Source of the DNA: Posidonia oceanica
Lineage: Eukaryota; Streptophyta; Magnoliopsida; Alismatales; Posidoniaceae
NCBI GenBank assembly: GCA_037176725.1
Contig: JAZBRS010000035.1
Coordinates: 48,122,001 to 48,186,000 of the forward strand
Length of the DNA: 64,000 nucleotides
Direction: 5' to 3'
Position 1 is the first letter of the stretch. Each line of letters begins with the position of its first letter. Below are positions 1 through 9,602 of this stretch, piece after piece. Below the pieces are notes generated by a model. It was not told where the DNA came from. It ran no database searches and saw nothing but the letters and a program-made list of their open reading frames with translations. Both the position numbers and the translations under genes were made by a program.

Positions 1-1675
1 AAGGGTAACTGATAAAATAAATTGCAGCATTTTATTTCAATGCAATCAACCAAAGCAAAATAAAAACATTATGTAGCTACAGTGCTACAGTATCGCCGAC
101 ACTACAGCACCGTTGTCGGGGAAGAAAGGCTGTGCGGCGATGGAGCGGCACGCGGGAGGCTGGCCTAAGGCCCGGGGATGCAGGAGGCGGTCCGTCCGGA
201 GGCTCTGGTGGCTTCGGTGGTGATCGGCGGTTGCTGGTGCGCCTTGTCGGCCTAGATGGTTTTTAGTAGAGGAAGCTAGAGGTGGAGGAGGCACGGAGGG
301 CAGGTGCGATGCACAGAGGCTGCTGGGGAGCTTCCCGGTGCTCAAGCGAAGCTCTGGGTGCTGATGCAGAGGCGCTGCGGTGGCAGAGGCGGTCGGTCGA
401 CCTCGGTGGCGGTTGCAGATGAGATGGCGGACAAGGCAGGAGCTGGAGGCTGTGGAAGAGGCCGGGCAATGTTGGACCAGCTTCCTGGAGGTCCGGCGAA
501 GGTCTAGGGAAGATCCAGAGGCCTGGGGTGGTTCAGAGCACACGGTCGAACTTGGTGGAGGAGTCCGGCAGTTGCAGAGGCAGAGGAGGTGCATGGGGCT
601 ATGGCGACGATCGCGCGGGGGTGGAGCAGATCGGGGAAGTCCTGGCGAAGCTCGAGGGAGGTTCTGGAGCGGCGGAGTGGGCCTGGAATGCACGGCGAGG
701 GGTAGCAGAGCTCAGTGCTCGTCGGGGAAGATGACACTGTAGCAGCGGAGGCCAGATCCTATTCTATGGCCCTAAACAAGCATCTAACGGGCTAGGAAGC
801 AAAAAGGGACTAAAACTAAGCTAGAAGTAAGGTCGGTTACCTGTGACGATGGCCGGCACGTGCTGGCAACGTCGAGTTGCCTCTGACAGAGCGGCGAGCA
901 TTGGCTACGGTGCTGCGGAGGTCGACAGAGGCACACGGCGATTGGAGGGGACTCCTTGCGTCGAGGGGGAGCTCCGAAACTGCTCAGAAGCAAGCTTGCA
1001 CTGCACTGGCACGAAATGGGGAATTTGGGTTGCACTGTGGATTTTTCTGGCTCTCTCCTGCTGGGTAGCTCTCTAGGTGCTAGTGGAGGTTCCTCTGGGT
1101 TCGTGGAGGTCTGGTGAGTATGGAGGGGAAGTTAGATCAAGGTGGTGAGGTGTGTGGAGTGCGGTGGGAGTTTCTAGTGTTTTTGGGCAAAAAGGGCGCG
1201 TAAGTGTTTGTGGTGGAGAGGAAGGTCTGCTAGGTGAATGGCGGGGAACTGGGTGTTGGGTGAGGAAGCTGGATGCTCGATGAATGCTGTGGAGGAGTTT
1301 GGAGGGCTGGGGCTAGCTGTGGTGGGTTGGAGGTGTGTTGGGAAGCTACTGGTTTGAAAATGGAAGGAGTTGGGTTCTCTCTGGTAGATGCGTGCGAATT
1401 CTCTGGTTTCAGGGGACTGGAAAGGAAGGGGAGGAGCTGGTTTTGGTCTGGGCTTTGCACTCGAGTGGGCATGGGTGTGCAGTGGCTTGGGCAGGTGAGT
1501 TTGCAGCTTGGCAGTCTCTAGGTTTGCTGGTGGAGGAAGCTGGATGTCTGGTGAATGCCGAATGGTGGCGTGGGAGCGACCGTCGGGTAGAGAGGTGAAG
1601 TGTGGCTGGTAAGCGGCTTGTGAGGAGGCTGTGAGTGCAGAGGGAGTACAGGGCTTGTAGGTGTTGATGATGGTT

Positions 1676-2480
1676 TTTTGAAGCAGGAGGGAAAAGAAGG
1701 AGAAGGAAGGGAGATGGTGTTGGGCGCAAGTGGAGAAAATGAGGAAGGAGAAGAAGAGGTTGGGCTAGGCTGGTTGGCCGAAAGAAAAAAAATGAAAAGA
1801 AAGAAGAAAAAAGGGAGAGAAGAGAGGAAATGGGCCCAGGCCCGTTGCTGGAAAAAAGAAAGGAAATGAAAAAAAGAGGGAAGGGGGTGGAGAGGAGATG
1901 GATGTGGGCTGAGAGGGTTGGGCCTGAAAATTGAAAAAGAAAAGAAAAGAAATTGGAAGGAAGAGGAGAGGGCTTGGAAGAAGAAAAGAGAAAAATAAAA
2001 ATAAAAAAGGGGTGGCTTGGCTTTTGTTTTGAAAAAAGAAAAGAAATAAAATAAAGAGGTGGCTTGGCTTTGGTTTTGAAAAAGGAAATAAAAGAAAGAG
2101 ATTTTGGATTTTGTTTTTGAAAAAAGAAAAGAAATAAATAAAGAGGTGGCTTTTGGATTTGGTTTTGAAAAAAGAAAAGAAAAGAAATAAAAGAAGGGGA
2201 AAGGCTTGGTTTTGTTTTGAAAAAAAGAAAGAAAAGAAAAGAAATAAAAGAAAGAGGTGATTTTTGGGCTTTGGTTTTTAAGAAAGGAAGAAAAGAAATA
2301 AAAGAAAGAGAAGAAAAGGAAAGGCACAAAGGAAGGAAGAAAGAAAGAAAAGAAGATCGATTGGGCTTGGGCCTCAAAAGATAGAAAGAAGAAGAAAGAA
2401 AAGTAGGAGGAGAAGAAAAAGAAAAGGAAAGGAAAGAAAGAAAGGAAGAAGGAAAGAAAGGAAGGAAGAAAGATTGGGAA
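1676..2480. repeat. Homopurine (GA-rich) tract in element C 3' LTR
   Basis: About 800 bases in which the plus strand is almost entirely A and G, densest at 1960-2470. Short phrases such as GGCTTGGCTTT interrupt repeated AAAAAAGAAAAGAAATAAA runs about every 45-65 bases. The same tract is in the 5' LTR (60205-61015) with small length differences. On the element's sense strand it is polypyrimidine. Confidence 0.85.
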
Positions 2481-2504
2481 TGGGCTTTTGAAATGGGCTT
2501 TTAG

Positions 2505-2640
2505 GTTTAGGATTTAGGTTTAGGATTTTGGGAATGGGTGTGTGTGACCTAGGGTTTTTTCTAGGGTTTAGGGTTTTGGGAATGTGTGAACTAGGGTCTT
2601 TTCTAGGGTTTAGGGTTTTGGGAATGGGTTTCTAGGTTTT
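2505..2640. promoter_or_regulatory. Telo-box-like TTTAGGGTTT motifs near the LTR 5' end
   Basis: Two close copies of TAGGGTTTAGGGTTTTGGG lie within 140 bases, with shorter GGTTTAGGATTTAGG variants beside them; the 5' LTR repeats this at 61040-61175. On the element's sense strand this is AAACCCTAAACCC, in the first 250 bases of U3. AAACCCTAA is known as the telo-box of plant promoters active in dividing cells; a role here is inference only. Confidence 0.3.
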
Positions 2641-2735
2641 AAGTTTTAATTTTTCTGGTTTTTGTGTGGGTTTTCTAAGTTTTTCCACTAGAGAGAGAGA
2701 GCCACTAAACAGAGGTCAAAAGTGCGGTGTCAATA

Positions 2736-2748
2736 GATGCCCCTCCCT
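2736..2748 (-). other. Element C polypurine tract (PPT)
   Basis: Minus strand AGGGAGGGGCATC sits directly against the 3' LTR. Elements A and B have AGGGAGGGACATC in the same place. It is followed inward by a conserved stem (CTGAGC ... GCTCAG, about 2747-2782). Confidence 0.8.
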
Positions 2749-3231
2749 GAGCGAGGTCAAGGGGACCGAGGTCGCTGCTCAGGGTTGACAAGACACCCCA
2801 CCTGATCGGTGAGAGCCAGGTGCTGTTGGCGCGAGTCACTTATTCGACGGATGCACTGAAAATCATGACCCAATGCCGAAATGCGAATGCAAAATGTAGA
2901 TGCGCATGCAGATGCAATGCAATGCTGATGATGCAATGCAACTAGTCTAGGATGCAATGCCATAAATGGAGAAGTGCAGAGTTGATGCAGAAGGGATGCT
3001 AAGAGAGGGATGCTAGACAAGAGTGACGGGCTTGTCATCCGGGCAGTGAGGTCTACCGGCCTAGAGGGGGAAGAGAGATGGCTTGTCCCAGCCTGAGGGC
3101 ACAAGCGAAGTGGCTAGGGCCGCACAGAAAAGGGGGCAAAAATTCAAGAAAAAAATGCAAAAGGAGAGAGGCATCTTCTCCCGCCGCGAGAGTGTGCAGG
3201 ACTTTGTCTTCCTGGAACAAAGTCGCGCAGA
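2749..3231 (-). other. Element C 3' untranslated spacer, ATGCA-rich
   Basis: No coding similarity. It opens with the inverted repeat next to the PPT (CTGAGCGAGG ... GCTGCTCAG). A run of degenerate AATGCAGATGCA repeats follows (about 2875-3000), also present beside the PPTs of B (13140-13480) and A (25525-25700). It ends at the start of the stem-loop array. Confidence 0.6.
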
Positions 3232-3698
3232 GGATGTGATAAGTTTTCGGACTTATCGGCCAGAGGTGATGAGTTTCGGATCATCAGCTAGGAAGTGATG
3301 GTTAACGACCATCAGTCGGAAAGTGATGATTAACGGCCATCAACCGGAAAGTGATGTTTAACGGCCATCAGCCGGAAAGTGATGGTTAATGGCCATTAGC
3401 CAGAAAGTGATGGTTAACGGCCATCAGCTGGAAGAGTGATAGTTACTGGATATCAGCCAAAAGGTGCAATTGCAGGTGATAGTTACTGGATATCAGCCAA
3501 AAGATGATGAGTTTCGGATCATCAGCCGAAAGGTGATGGTTAATGGCCATCAGCTGGAAAGTGATGGTTAACGGTCATTAGCCGGAAAGTTGATGTTTAA
3601 CAGCCATCAGCCGGAAAGGTGATGTTTCACGGCCATCAGCCAGAAAGTGATGGTTAACAGCCATCAGTCGGAAAGGTGATGTTTAACGGCCATCAGCC
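3232..3698. repeat. Stem-loop tandem array, left part (element C 3' UTR)
   Basis: Tandem units of about 27-30 bases, each a short stem-loop followed by a linker resembling AGCCGGAAAGT. Several different stems occur, each with its own matching partner: GATAAG/CTTATC (3238), GATGA/TCATC (3268), GATGG/CCATC (3297), GATA/TATC (3438). The loops stay near TTAACGG or GTTTCGG. The array is cut at 3698 by the solo LTR and resumes at 7057. Confidence 0.85.
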
Positions 3699-3904
3699 TG
3701 TAGACACCCAATTTTGACAGGCTGGAAGTTGTGTTTCCTCCTGCAGGCTCGTGTGGACTCTGGAATGGCACTCTTTTCCAAACCCAACCCATTTCTAACC
3801 CATTTCCACCTAAGACCTTACCTAAACCCAACCCAAGCCTTTTTGCACCTTTTTAAGCCTTTTTTAAGCCCAAGCCCATTGCAGCTTTTGCCAATTGGGT
3901 GTGT

Positions 3905-6240
3905 TGTACGCTGGAACAGGCAGCGTCCAACGTTGGACGCGTCCTGTGCAAGCGTCCAGCGTTGGACACGCCCTATGCTAGCGTCCAACGTTGGACGCCT
4001 CCTACTCCAGCGTCCAACAGCTCGGTTGCAGCAGCGGCTGTTCTGCCACCGCCAACTCACCTCCCGTCCAATCCACTGCCCCCCCGCACTTACTACCTGT
4101 CCCCTCTTGCACTCCAGGTCATCCACTACAATCCAAGGCTGAGTTACTAGCCATCTCCTCCATCTCAGCCCCTTTCCCGCTCTCTCGGCCCTCACTACCA
4201 TCAGCCGCGCTTGTCAGCCATCGCCGACCCTCCGCCGGCCATCTGACACGCCCTTGCCAAGCTCCTGCCATCCCTCGTGCCTCCCTCACATCCAGAGCCT
4301 CTGACTCCACCTGCCAAGCCTACCAATCCCCTCTGATCTACTGCCATTTGCAGCAAAACCCACGCAACCCATGCACAAAACCACCTCAAACAGCCATCTT
4401 CCTGAGAACACACAGACTGGCACACCCACTCTTTTTGCAATTCTCCACCTCCAGAGCAAAGACAAAGTATCCACCTTCCTCCCGGACCCTTCGCCGCCCC
4501 CTCTCGTGCCCCCAGCAAGCCGCGTGAGCTCGCCGGAATCAGCCCTGCCGCCACTTCCGCAGTGCCGGTAAAGGAGGTCGACATGCCGTTCCAGGCCGCG
4601 ACCAGGTAGGTTCTCTAACCCCGTAGCTCATGCATGCTAGGTTGAGTGTTTCCCCATGCTTTCCATGCATCTTAGCACAGCACACACCCCTCCATTGCTC
4701 AGTTTTCCGGCGATGAGAAGGAGGAGGTGGATGGAGCAATCCACTCGCCTATTCTTGGCACCAAGCATACCCCCATGCTTGTTGTCATTCACCCTTGCTT
4801 ATTAGCAAGTTTGTTTGAAGTTTTGAATCCATTTGGCCACGATTTGTGGCCGGAAGGATGTTTAGTATGTTAGACGCACCAGTTGGAGCGTCCAACGTTG
4901 GACGCGGCATAGGCCAGCGTCCAACACCCTGTTTTCCTTTGCTCTTGTTCTAATGCTTTTGATGCTCTACTGTTTGTTTGTTTCTATGAGTTTGTGTTGC
5001 ATGCCTCCTTTATACGTTTTAGATGCTATGCCATGCCTGTACCCATGCTTTGATCCTAGTTTAGATTATTTTTGCATGCTCTAGGTCTACTTGCTTCCTG
5101 CCTGCGTTGGACGCCTGGGTGAGCCGCGTCCAACGTTGGACGCTGGTCCACCCAGCGTCCAACATGCTCTGTTAGCTTTCCTTTACTGCCATGCTCGCAC
5201 CTTGCCTCTTTTTGCTGTTTGTGCATGACCCATGCTTGCTTAGAGATGCCTGGCTCCTATGGCAACCATGCTTAGGTTTGCTAGGTCCTTTCAAGTTGCA
5301 TGCCCCTTTTTGCAAGTTCTTAATCCTTTATTCCCATGCATGCTTTCTTTTCATTTGTTCTCTTGGATTAAATGCTTGCTATGCATGTTTCTGTCTGTTC
5401 TGGCATGCCTTAGTAGTTTGCATGCATATAGGTGGGGTTTAGAGCTGAGCTCCCCCTTAGCACAGGTGGGTTTGCATTCTGCAGGCGTTGGACGCTGGAG
5501 GCTTCAATGTCCAACGTTGGACACTGCTGCCTCCAGCGTCTAATGGCCCTGCTCCTCTATCTTGTTCTTTTTAGCTTGCATGATGCTCTAATCTATTTGC
5601 TTGTATGTCTCCAATGTTTCCATGCATGCTTAGCTTTCTATGCAATTATTCCATGACTTTCTTAGTTCATATGCTAGCTTTATGCAAGTTTCTTGTGTGT
5701 TTGTGCCTCCCAAGGTGTTGTACGCTGCTCGTCTAGGCGTCCAACATTGGACACCGGCACAGCTCGTGTCCAATGTCCTGGTTGTGCTTCATGCCTGGCA
5801 TAAGTTGCAGACGGTAAGTTTTTGACTTTTTGTGTAATCCCATGCTTGTATGCTCGGTCTCCCCATTGGCCCAAATGAATGTTCCTATTTTTTGTTTGTT
5901 ATTTGCATGCTTCTTTCTCTTGTTTCCCTCTGGCTTGTGTTGGACGCCTGTCCCTCTGGCGTCTAACGTTGGATGCCATGCCCACGGGTGTCCAACACTC
6001 TGCTTGCTTTGATCCTTGATCCTAACTTGCCCCTTGCTCTGATTCCTCTTCTGGTCTTCTGTCAGGTTAGTCCTGCATGTCATGCACCCATCTAGCTGCA
6101 TTTCTACATCTGCATTGCATCCATATAGTTAGAATGCATCATTTTTTGAAACTTGCATGCTGTCTGCCTTCAACAGGTGTTGGATGCCAGCAATGCCAAT
6201 GTCCAACGTTGGACGCCTGAGTTGCCAACGTCCAACAGTT
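3905..6240. repeat. GTTGGACGC palindrome clusters in the solo LTR
   Basis: Seven clusters at about 3905-4020, 4868-4925, 5104-5163, 5484-5541, 5714-5782, 5938-5999 and 6177-6238. A typical cluster is GTTGGACGC, 10-14 bases, the perfect palindrome GCGTCCAACGTTGGACGC, 10-14 bases, GCGTCCAAC. The outer arms often extend complementarity: at 5484 GTTGGACGCTGGAGGC faces GCCTCCAGCGTCTAA. The first cluster has an extra unit. Confidence 0.9.
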
Positions 6241-6647
6241 GCAGTTGGCTGATTCGCCATTTTCCACGTTTTATTGCTTTTGTTTGTACCGGAGCCCCTA
6301 TGCATGTTGCCTAACCCCTATTTTGGCTTTGCACCTCGCTTTTGCATCGTTTTTTGCGTCTTGCATCCTTTTCCGTGCCTTGCATCATTTTCCGCGCTAG
6401 CTTTAGTTTATCCCTTGCATGTCATTTGCATTGCTTGTTTTTCCCTGCGATTTTGTTTTATTGCCTACATCCGCATTAGGGCTATGATGCTTACTGCCTA
6501 GGAGTTCTCATGAACCAGGGTTCGCCTGGTTCGGAACACTAGCAGCGTTGCTAAGCACATAGATAGCACGTTTATTTTCCATGCATAGTAGGTAGACATT
6601 CATTGCATTTAGGCATTAGGCTAGCATTTCCCTGCATTGGAACGCGA

Positions 6648-6910
6648 GATTGCTTAAGAAAGACCGACTCTCGGACGTATCGAGGGTGCCTAAGACCTTC
6701 CCCGTGCGTAATAGGAGTCCTTGCCCTTTCTCTTGGCCCGCATCGACCTTTCCTTTATCCTAGGCTCGAGTCATAGCATAGCATAGCATAGCATAGCATC
6801 GCATTGTGTCGCATCGCATCCCTTTGCTCCTCTTTGCATGTCTTTTCATGCATTATCCTCGGTTTTCCCTGTCTCCCAACTTAATAGACCTGGTGGCGAC
6901 TCCGATTTGT
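6648..6910 (+). promoter_or_regulatory. Conserved R/U5 block of the LTR with internal PBS-like motif
   Basis: This block recurs in every LTR of the window, including the otherwise different C and D LTRs. It contains ACTCTCGGACGTATCGAG, GGGTGCCTAAGACCTTCCCC, a GCATA microsatellite (6774-6805) and TGGCGACTCC (6894-6903). The phrase GTGCCTAACACCTTCC is familiar to me from other Tat/Ogre LTRs. Its position close to the LTR 3' end suggests R/U5; the exact transcription start and polyA site cannot be placed by eye. Confidence 0.55.
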
Positions 6911-7056
6911 CTTATCATTTTCTTTTTCTTCTTTTTGCCAACGTTTCCGAGTCGAGTTTCTCCCCTCAGATCCTGTCGCATATAGTGAGCCTATTTTGAT
7001 CGGTGCACGCGAGCTTTGGCATCGTACATGGATGATCAGAATTCAGGATTACTACA

Positions 7057-7712
7057 CAGCCAGAAAGGTGATGTTTAACGGCCATCAGCCGGAAAGGTGA
7101 TAGTTACTGGATATCAGTCGAAAGGGGCAATTGCAGGTGATAGTTACTGGATATCAGCCGAAAGGGGATGAGTTTTGGATCATCAACCAAAGGCGGATGA
7201 ATTGATAAGATGTCGGACTTATCAGCCAGGAAGTGATGATTAATGGCCATCAGTCGGAAAGGGGTGAATTGATAAGATGTCGGACTTATCAGCCAGGAAG
7301 TGATGATTAACAGCCATCAGCTAGAAAGTGATGGTTAACGGCCATCAACCGGAAAGGGATGAATTGATAAGATGTCGGACTTATCAGCCAGGAAGTGATG
7401 ATTAACGGCCATCAGCCGGAAAGTGAAGGTTAACGGCCATCAGCCAGAAAGGGATGAATTGATAAGATGTCGGACTTATCAGCCAGGAAGTGATGATTAA
7501 TGGCCATCAGCCGAAAAGTGATGGTTAATGGCCATCAGCAGCCATCAGTCGGAAAGCGATGGTTAACAGCCATTAGGCAGAAAGCGATGGTTAACGGCCA
7601 TTAGCCAAAAAGCGATGATTAACGGCCGTTAGTCGGAAAGTGATGGTTAACGGCCATCAACCGAAAAGGTGATTGATTAATAAGATGTCGAACTTATCAA
7701 TCGGAAGATTGG
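7057..7712. repeat. Stem-loop tandem array, right part (element C 3' UTR)
   Basis: Continuation of the array interrupted by the solo LTR, starting with the second TSD copy. Here a higher-order unit of roughly 65-100 bases appears: GATAAGATGTCGGACTTATC followed by one or more GATGGTTAACGGCCATC-type hairpins. Copies are near 7203, 7270, 7364 and 7456. AGCCGGAAA linkers persist. Confidence 0.85.
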
Positions 7713-7744
7713 AACCCGTGACATCTAGGTATATCGACGGGGAA

Positions 7745-7920
7745 CGATAGGGTATGATACCACATGACATCTAAAAAAGATGCCCCTTGTATCAGGATGA
7801 TACCAGGGGACAGTCGAAGCTCCCCTGGCATCGAAAAGCGAAGGATAGACAAAACTGACGTGTTTGTTAGACGAGTAGTTTAGGGTACCAACCCAGTGGA
7901 GACTCGGTCGGGTGCACTTG
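7745..7920 (-). ncRNA. Conserved three-strand structured element (element C copy)
   Basis: Three short strands can pair in two exclusive ways. TGCCCCTTGTATCA (7781-7794) and TCCCCTGGCATC (7821-7832) are both complementary to TGATACCAGGGGA (7798-7810) between them. The same arrangement and the following block (GACAAAACTGACG ... AGTAGTTTAGGG) recur in B and A. It lies just downstream of the extra ORF in the sense direction. I infer an RNA structure in the 3' UTR; no transcript evidence exists. Confidence 0.45.
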
Positions 7921-8193
7921 ATGGCTTTGCTTGATTCGACGGCGTGGGTCTGCAGACATTCTGGTATCTGGATTGATTGCTGAGGATTTTCCTGCGTCAT
8001 TTTGGCAGCAAGTCTGGCCAGGGGCCTTAAGGCATGATTAACAAGGATATGAAATGCATTAAGTAGTCTTGAAGTGCAAATAGATGGCACAAAACACTTT
8101 TGCATTGATAGAACTGTTGATTACATGCCTGTGGTAGGCCAAAAGATACAGCATAACTTGGAAAGAAACTAAACAAGCAGCTGCATAAGTGCC
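7921..8193 (-). other. Spacer between extra ORF and structured element (C)
   Basis: About 270 bases with no coding similarity. The part next to the ORF stop (AGGCCAAAAGATACA) matches the same position in element A (AGGCCAAAAGGTACA, about 28301). Confidence 0.5.
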
Positions 8194-9394
8194 CTAGCTG
8201 GTTCGGGCCTTCTTTGACTTCTTGGAGTCAGGGAACAGGAGGCCGCCAGGCGGGATCTCGTTGATGGGCCAGAGCTCCTGCACCTCGGTCACGTACTCAG
8301 GAGTGCATCCAAGCCTCTCACAGCCGCGATGTCTATTGACCGCACTCCGTGCTGCATTAGATTGGCCAGCTCTTTTGTTGCAGCAGTTGAATTGAGAGGA
8401 TATGTCTAGAGAAGCTTGGGCACTGTGCTGTCAACCAAGGTGCCCTGTCGGAAGCCAAACTGCCACATGACTCTGATAGGTGGTATTCCACACCCGCAGT
8501 GAATCTTGTTAGCACGACCAGTCGCATGTCGCGGGTGCCAAAGAAGACAATGAACGGCTCAACCGCGGATGGGATGATATGCCAGGTTACTGCATCATCC
8601 ATCAGCTCTGATAGCTTCTCGCATTCCTCTTTGACGCTCTTGATTGTCTTGGCATGGCCACTGTTGTAGTAGGCTTCAAAAGCATGTGCCTAGGGGTGCA
8701 GAAGATCCATTTCTAGGTGAGCGGCTAGCCAGATCTATATGAGTGCTCTGCAGCCATGAAAGTGGCGGCAGTGATGTGAGATGCGGTCCAGCCCGTGATA
8801 TGTCTCTGCCAGGACAACCGGTGCTAGGTCTATTTGCCGGGTCACCACAGCAAGTGCTATTTCAGTGATCTCGATGGCCACTGTCATCTGGCTGTAAGTA
8901 AAGATCAGCTCGCCTAGGAAACGGGCGACAAATCCCTAGAGCCACAGCTCGTCTCTGAGTTCAGCACACTTTTCCACAGTCTCATCAAAGTACGTTAAGC
9001 GGAGCATGGGCGTGAGCCCGCTGGTGCAGATTAGTCTTTGCTGGCAGGCTTGAGTAGAGAGCCCAGTCAGCTCGCTCAGGACTGTGATGTACCCATCGCA
9101 CCTCACGAAGATAGGCGGTCCCATGATCTTGGAGAAGCCGCAGATTCGGCGCACTTCCTACAATGTGGGTGTCAGTTCCGTTCTACCAAAGCGGAAGACG
9201 TGGTGCGCCGGTTTCCAGAACCTTGCAGCGGCGCACAGAAGGTGGCGGCTCACTTCAACGTCAGCGGCCTTCAGAAGTTTGGTTGGAATGCCCCATAGGT
9301 GCAGCTTTTCACAATCATCTTTGGTGAGCTTGCCGATCTATTCCTGTAAGGTATCGGAGCAATGCATTGGGGTCACTAGAGTAGGGAAACCCAT
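8194..9394 (-). pseudogene. DUF7745 / plant-mobile-domain-like ORF of element C (degenerate)
   Basis: About 400 codons, reading from ATG at 9394 (MGFPTLVTP) to TAG at 8194-8196. The same protein is in element A, starting MGYPTLVTP. The order of recognisable pieces is RFWKPAHHVFRF, ELTPTL, GPPIF, then LAPVVLAETYHGLDR, FHGCRALI, WLAAHLEMDLL, and a basic tail ending KKSKKARTS. ELTPTL followed by a later LAET..GL segment is the pattern I know from DUF7745/plant mobile domain proteins, several of which are carried by Ogre/Tat elements. At least three in-frame stops and a net frameshift break it. One stop (8936-8938, TAG after ELRDELWL) is at the same codon as in element A. The biochemical function of the family is unknown to me. 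Confidence 0.6.
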
Positions 9395-9597
9395 TGCGCA
9401 AAGGGGAAACGTAGATGCCTATTTGCAGAATCTTTAGGTACCTATTACCAAGATTGTAGATCATCAGATTTCATACAGGCATATAAACACTGACTGATAA
9501 GCAGATTCTGAAATTGGTAAAGCAATTCAATATATTCAGCAGTTAGCATTCAAAGCAGAGAGACTTAAGCATAATCAAACAAAGGGATTTCTGTCTG
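9395..9597 (-). other. Leader of the extra ORF in element C
   Basis: AT-rich, non-coding. It matches the region upstream of the same ORF in element A (29566-29760), including a shared GTACCT phrase and CAGCAGWTAGCATT. It is cut at 9602 by element B; the continuation is at 46704. Confidence 0.6.
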
Positions 9598-9602
9598 CAC
9601 AG
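9598..9602. other. Target-site duplication of element B (left)
   Basis: CACAG, repeated exactly at 46699-46703 on the far side of element B. Five bp is the normal TSD length for Ty3/gypsy integration. Confidence 0.9.

Larger units (their letters stand above)
1..2735 (-). mobile_element. Element C 3' LTR (truncated by window start)
   Basis: Positions 1-2735 align co-linearly with about 58.53-61.275 kb, the outer half of C's 5' LTR. They share the block around TAGCTACAGTGCTACAG, the GA-rich tract and the TAGGGTTTAGGGTTTTGGG segments near the end. The terminus reads GGTGTCAATA here against GGTGTCAACA in the 5' copy, so the terminal CA has decayed. The PPT follows immediately. Open frames inside it (for example a 322-codon Phe/Ser/Leu-rich frame on the minus strand at 1409-2377) are products of the homopurine tract, not genes. 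Confidence 0.88.
3699..7056 (+). mobile_element. Solo LTR of the A/B family, opposite orientation
   Basis: The sequence starts TGTAGACACCC and ends GGATTACTACA, the reverse complement of the termini of the A and B LTRs, and is colinear with them for 3358 bases. A perfect 5-bp TSD, CAGCC, flanks it (3694-3698 and 7057-7061). No PBS or PPT adjoins either end; both flanks are the same stem-loop array. This is the usual product of LTR-LTR recombination. It is the only element here on the plus strand. Confidence 0.95.

Noticed and set aside
1409..2377. 322-codon Phe/Ser/Leu-rich frame (and its copy at 60178-60921)
   Set aside because: Translation of the homopurine tract complement in an LTR; composition explains it and the reading frame is not conserved between the two LTRs.
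2505..2640. Interstitial telomere array
   Set aside because: Only a few TTTAGGG-like words in a TG-rich stretch, not a tandem array, and duplicated in both LTRs.
3899..4150. Peptides with repeated QRWTP/SNVGR motifs in LTRs as a repeat protein family
   Set aside because: These words are translations of the GTTGGACGC palindrome in various frames and on both strands; flanking frames are not conserved.
3232..7712. CRISPR array
   Set aside because: Regular repeats with short intervals superficially resemble one, but units are contiguous stem-loops without unique spacers, there are no cas genes, and the context is a plant retrotransposon.
8936..9154. Independent small gene MRRICGFSKIMGPP
   Set aside because: It is a fragment of the 400-codon DUF7745-like ORF, delimited by decay stops.
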